Source: Desulfocapsaceae bacterium (GTDB taxonomy: Bacteria; Desulfobacterota; Desulfobulbia; Desulfobulbales; Desulfocapsaceae). From it: 64,000 bases of DNA. The position numbers were made by a program, and so were the translations under genes. This document shows positions 62,472 through 64,000 of this stretch, piece by piece. The stretch is from NCBI GenBank assembly GCA_031292275.1, contig JARLHL010000002.1, positions 61,889-125,888 of the forward strand, given 5' to 3'. The notes under the pieces are model-generated. The model saw nothing but the letters and a program-made list of their open reading frames with translations. It did no database searches and had not been told where the DNA came from. Each line of letters begins with the position of its first letter. Within the stretch, counting starts at the first letter, position 1.

Positions 62472-62663
62472 ATGAAACTTCTGCTTCTTCTTGTAGGCGT
62501 AGTCCTGGTCCTTGAAGGTCTGCCGTATGCGGCGGCGCCCGATATCATGCGAGGCTGGCTTGAGAAACTGAGCCGGACGGATGCCAAATATCTTCGCATC
62601 ATAGGATTAACCAGCGTGTTAAGCGGGTTGTGCCTCTGCTGGCTTGTGAACAGGGGGGGCTGA
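62472..62663 (+). CDS. DUF2065 family membrane protein
   Basis: A 63-residue protein with two hydrophobic segments, one at each end (MKLLLLLVGVVLVLEGLPYA and IIGLTSVLSGLCLCWLV). The motif EGLPYAAAPDIMRGWLEKL is typical of DUF2065, a small inner-membrane family of unknown function often near HflC/PurA-type genes. Ribosome binding site is not obvious. Confidence 0.8.
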   Translation: MKLLLLLVGVVLVLEGLPYAAAPDIMRGWLEKLSRTDAKYLRIIGLTSVLSGLCLCWLVNRGG

Positions 62664-62759
62664 GATCTGACTTCCAGGCCGGGGGAGGATGTCAGCCGCT
62701 GCTCTCGAGGGAAAAGGCTGAATCTCGCCCTATCATAGGTGAATTGTTCCAAAAAGAAA

Positions 62760-62793
62760 AGAGGGGGAACATTCGGATGAATGCCCCCCCTCT
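62760..62793 (-). terminator. Intrinsic terminator of mdh
   Basis: On the minus strand AGAGGGGG pairs with CCCCCTCT (62793-62786 with 62767-62760), with an inner stem CATTC/GAATG, followed by TTTTCTTTTT (62759-62750). It lies ~55 bases after the mdh stop. Confidence 0.8.
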
Positions 62794-62846
62794 CTGGACT
62801 GCTGTTCCTCTGGGCGCCTGCAAAAACAGGCTGGTCCGAGGCCTTC

Positions 62847-63827
62847 TTATTTGAGCAGGTCGGCGATGGCAGCCTTCTCGCCCAGGAGTTCCTTCTCGGT
62901 GAGGGCCATACGCTCACGGCTGAAATCACTGATCTTCAGGCCGGTAACTTCCTTCCATTCGCCATTTTCGCAGGTGATAGGGAAAGAATAGATGATGTCC
63001 TGATCAATCCCGTAGCTGTTGCCCTTGCTGTATACGCCCATGCTTACCCACTGGCCGTTGCTGCCCAATGCCCAGCTGCGCATATGGTTGACTGCGGCGG
63101 AGGCGGCGGAGGCGGCGGAGGAAGCGCCGCGGGCCTTGATGATGGCGGCGCCGCGCTGCTGAACCACAGGGATGAAGGTGTTGACATTCCAGTCGTCATC
63201 CACCTTGGATTTTACGGGTGCGCCGTCAACGGTTGCGTAGCTGATATCGGGATACTGGGTGGCGGAGTGATTTCCCCAGACCACCATCTTCTCGACCTTT
63301 GTTGAATGGCTGTTGCATTTCTCGGCGATCTGAGACATGGCCCGGTTGTGGTCAAGACGCATCATTGCAGTGATATTGCGGGGATTCAGATCCGGAGCAT
63401 TCTTCAGGGTGATAAGGGCGTTGGTGTTGGCCGGATTACCGACAACCAGGACCTTGACGTTACGGTTGGCATGATCATTCAGTGCCTTGCCCTGGACTGA
63501 GAAGATTGCTGCGTTGGCCTTGAGGAGGTCGGAGCGCTCCATGCCCGGTCCGCGAGGACGGGCGCCGACGAGGATGGCAAAATCAGCACCCTTGAAGGCG
63601 ACATTGGGATCATCGGTGGCGACGACTCCATGAACCAGAGGGAAGGCACAGTCGTTCAACTCCATGACCACACCATTCAACGCACCCATGGCAGGTGGTA
63701 TTTCCAGGAGATGAAGGATAACCGGCTGATCGTCTCCAAGCATGCTGCCGCTGGCAATACGGAAGATAATCGAATAGCTGATCTGGCCGGCGGCACCTGT
63801 AATTGCAACACGTACTGGGGATTTCAT
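62847..63827 (-). CDS. mdh: Malate dehydrogenase
   Basis: A 326-residue NAD-dependent malate dehydrogenase of the cytosolic/Thermus-like type, interconverting malate and oxaloacetate. Seen are [21 protein letters not shown] (nucleotide-binding loop), [17 protein letters not shown] (Arg substrate loop), [12 protein letters not shown] and the catalytic His in [19 protein letters not shown] precedes the ATG. The helix [17 protein letters not shown] is encoded by 9-base G+C-rich tandem repeats (near 63099-63125). It ends in a terminator at 62750-62793. Confidence 0.96.
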   Translation of the reverse strand: MKSPVRVAITGAAGQISYSIIFRIASGSMLGDDQPVILHLLEIPPAMGALNGVVMELNDCAFPLVHGVVATDDPNVAFKGADFAILVGARPRGPGMERSDLLKANAAIFSVQGKALNDHANRNVKVLVVGNPANTNALITLKNAPDLNPRNITAMMRLDHNRAMSQIAEKCNSHSTKVEKMVVWGNHSATQYPDISYATVDGAPVKSKVDDDWNVNTFIPVVQQRGAAIIKARGASSAASAASAAVNHMRSWALGSNGQWVSMGVYSKGNSYGIDQDIIYSFPITCENGEWKEVTGLKISDFSRERMALTEKELLGEKAAIADLLK

Positions 63828-64000
63828 TGTTGTTCTCCACTTTTGAAATTAACGAATAAGACAACCATAATTTATCAGTAGTTTTTTCACTTTCCGCCCC
63901 GGCGTGAAATGATCAGTATGACGTATGGCCTTTTGATTGTATACAGGCTGGGGAGGGAGTGAAAAAACCGTGTTTATTCGACGCGGCTTCCGAATTAACA

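Noticed and set aside
1..64000. tRNA, rRNA, CRISPR arrays, insertion sequences, prophage or integrase genes
   Set aside because: Looked for by eye (T-loop motifs, regular direct repeats, transposase motifs) and not found.

Overview
The window (about 55% G+C by eye) looks like chromosomal core genome of an anaerobic Desulfobacterota bacterium, most likely a Desulfobulbales-type sulfate or sulfur metaboliser. Taxon-suggestive content is an adenosylcobalamin-dependent (class II) ribonucleotide reductase, a rubredoxin, a manganese-dependent family II pyrophosphatase, a NifX-like protein near a DUF134 regulator, an NtrY/NtrX pair preceded by a DUF4390 protein, a multihaem cytochrome that needs selenocysteine, and dense two-component, cyclic-nucleotide and c-di-GMP signalling. 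No tRNA, rRNA, CRISPR array, insertion sequence or prophage was seen. The placement is inferred from gene content, not from a database search.

Layout. 0-9.8 kb: a membrane Cache-type sensor cut by the left edge, sbcD-sbcC, prfC, a DUF134 regulator and a NifX-like protein. 10-19.5 kb: DUF4390-ntrY-ntrX-hemB, a small unknown protein, a SEC-C protein, nrdJ and a 53-residue rubredoxin. 19.8-29.2 kb: a GspE/PilB-like ATPase with an HDOD partner, an M20 peptidase, an EamA transporter, a PAS histidine kinase, a SlyD-like FKBP and a double-receiver diguanylate cyclase. 29.7-39.2 kb: hisI, hisG, engB, lepA, rpoH, greA with an attenuator-like leader, a TetR regulator, a purD-purE fusion and a Sua5/YrdC gene. 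39.4-50 kb: an Hpt protein, ettA, an M18 aminopeptidase, an unknown membrane-anchored protein, ppaC, the selenocysteine cytochrome, and a pseudoreceiver-GAF-adenylate cyclase. 50-64 kb: an aldehyde dehydrogenase, a lipoprotein, a HEAT-cNMP-PilZ protein, a Dus enzyme, murJ, an EF-G paralogue, mogA/moaB, purM, a DUF2065 protein and mdh.

The main discovery is at 45937-47553 (minus). A secreted protein with a metallophosphoesterase-like N-terminal region and four CXXCH haem sites is split by an in-frame UGA. The upstream piece carries the signal peptide and the downstream piece carries all the haems. Just after the UGA is a hairpin with a GGUCU loop in the same codon register as the SECIS element of E. 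coli fdhF. This is best read as a selenoprotein with a Cys-Gly-Sec motif.

Other structure not explained by the genes: a dispersed 93-bp intergenic repeat family (four sites, five units) with conserved hairpins; two mutually exclusive hairpins, one an intrinsic terminator, ending 15 nt before the greA start; two different operator-like palindromes between the TetR gene and purDE; and two small ORFs coupled by TGATG junctions to their neighbours. A nucleotide cyclase and a protein with both a cNMP-binding and a PilZ domain lie within about 5 kb of each other, which suggests a local cAMP/c-di-GMP circuit.
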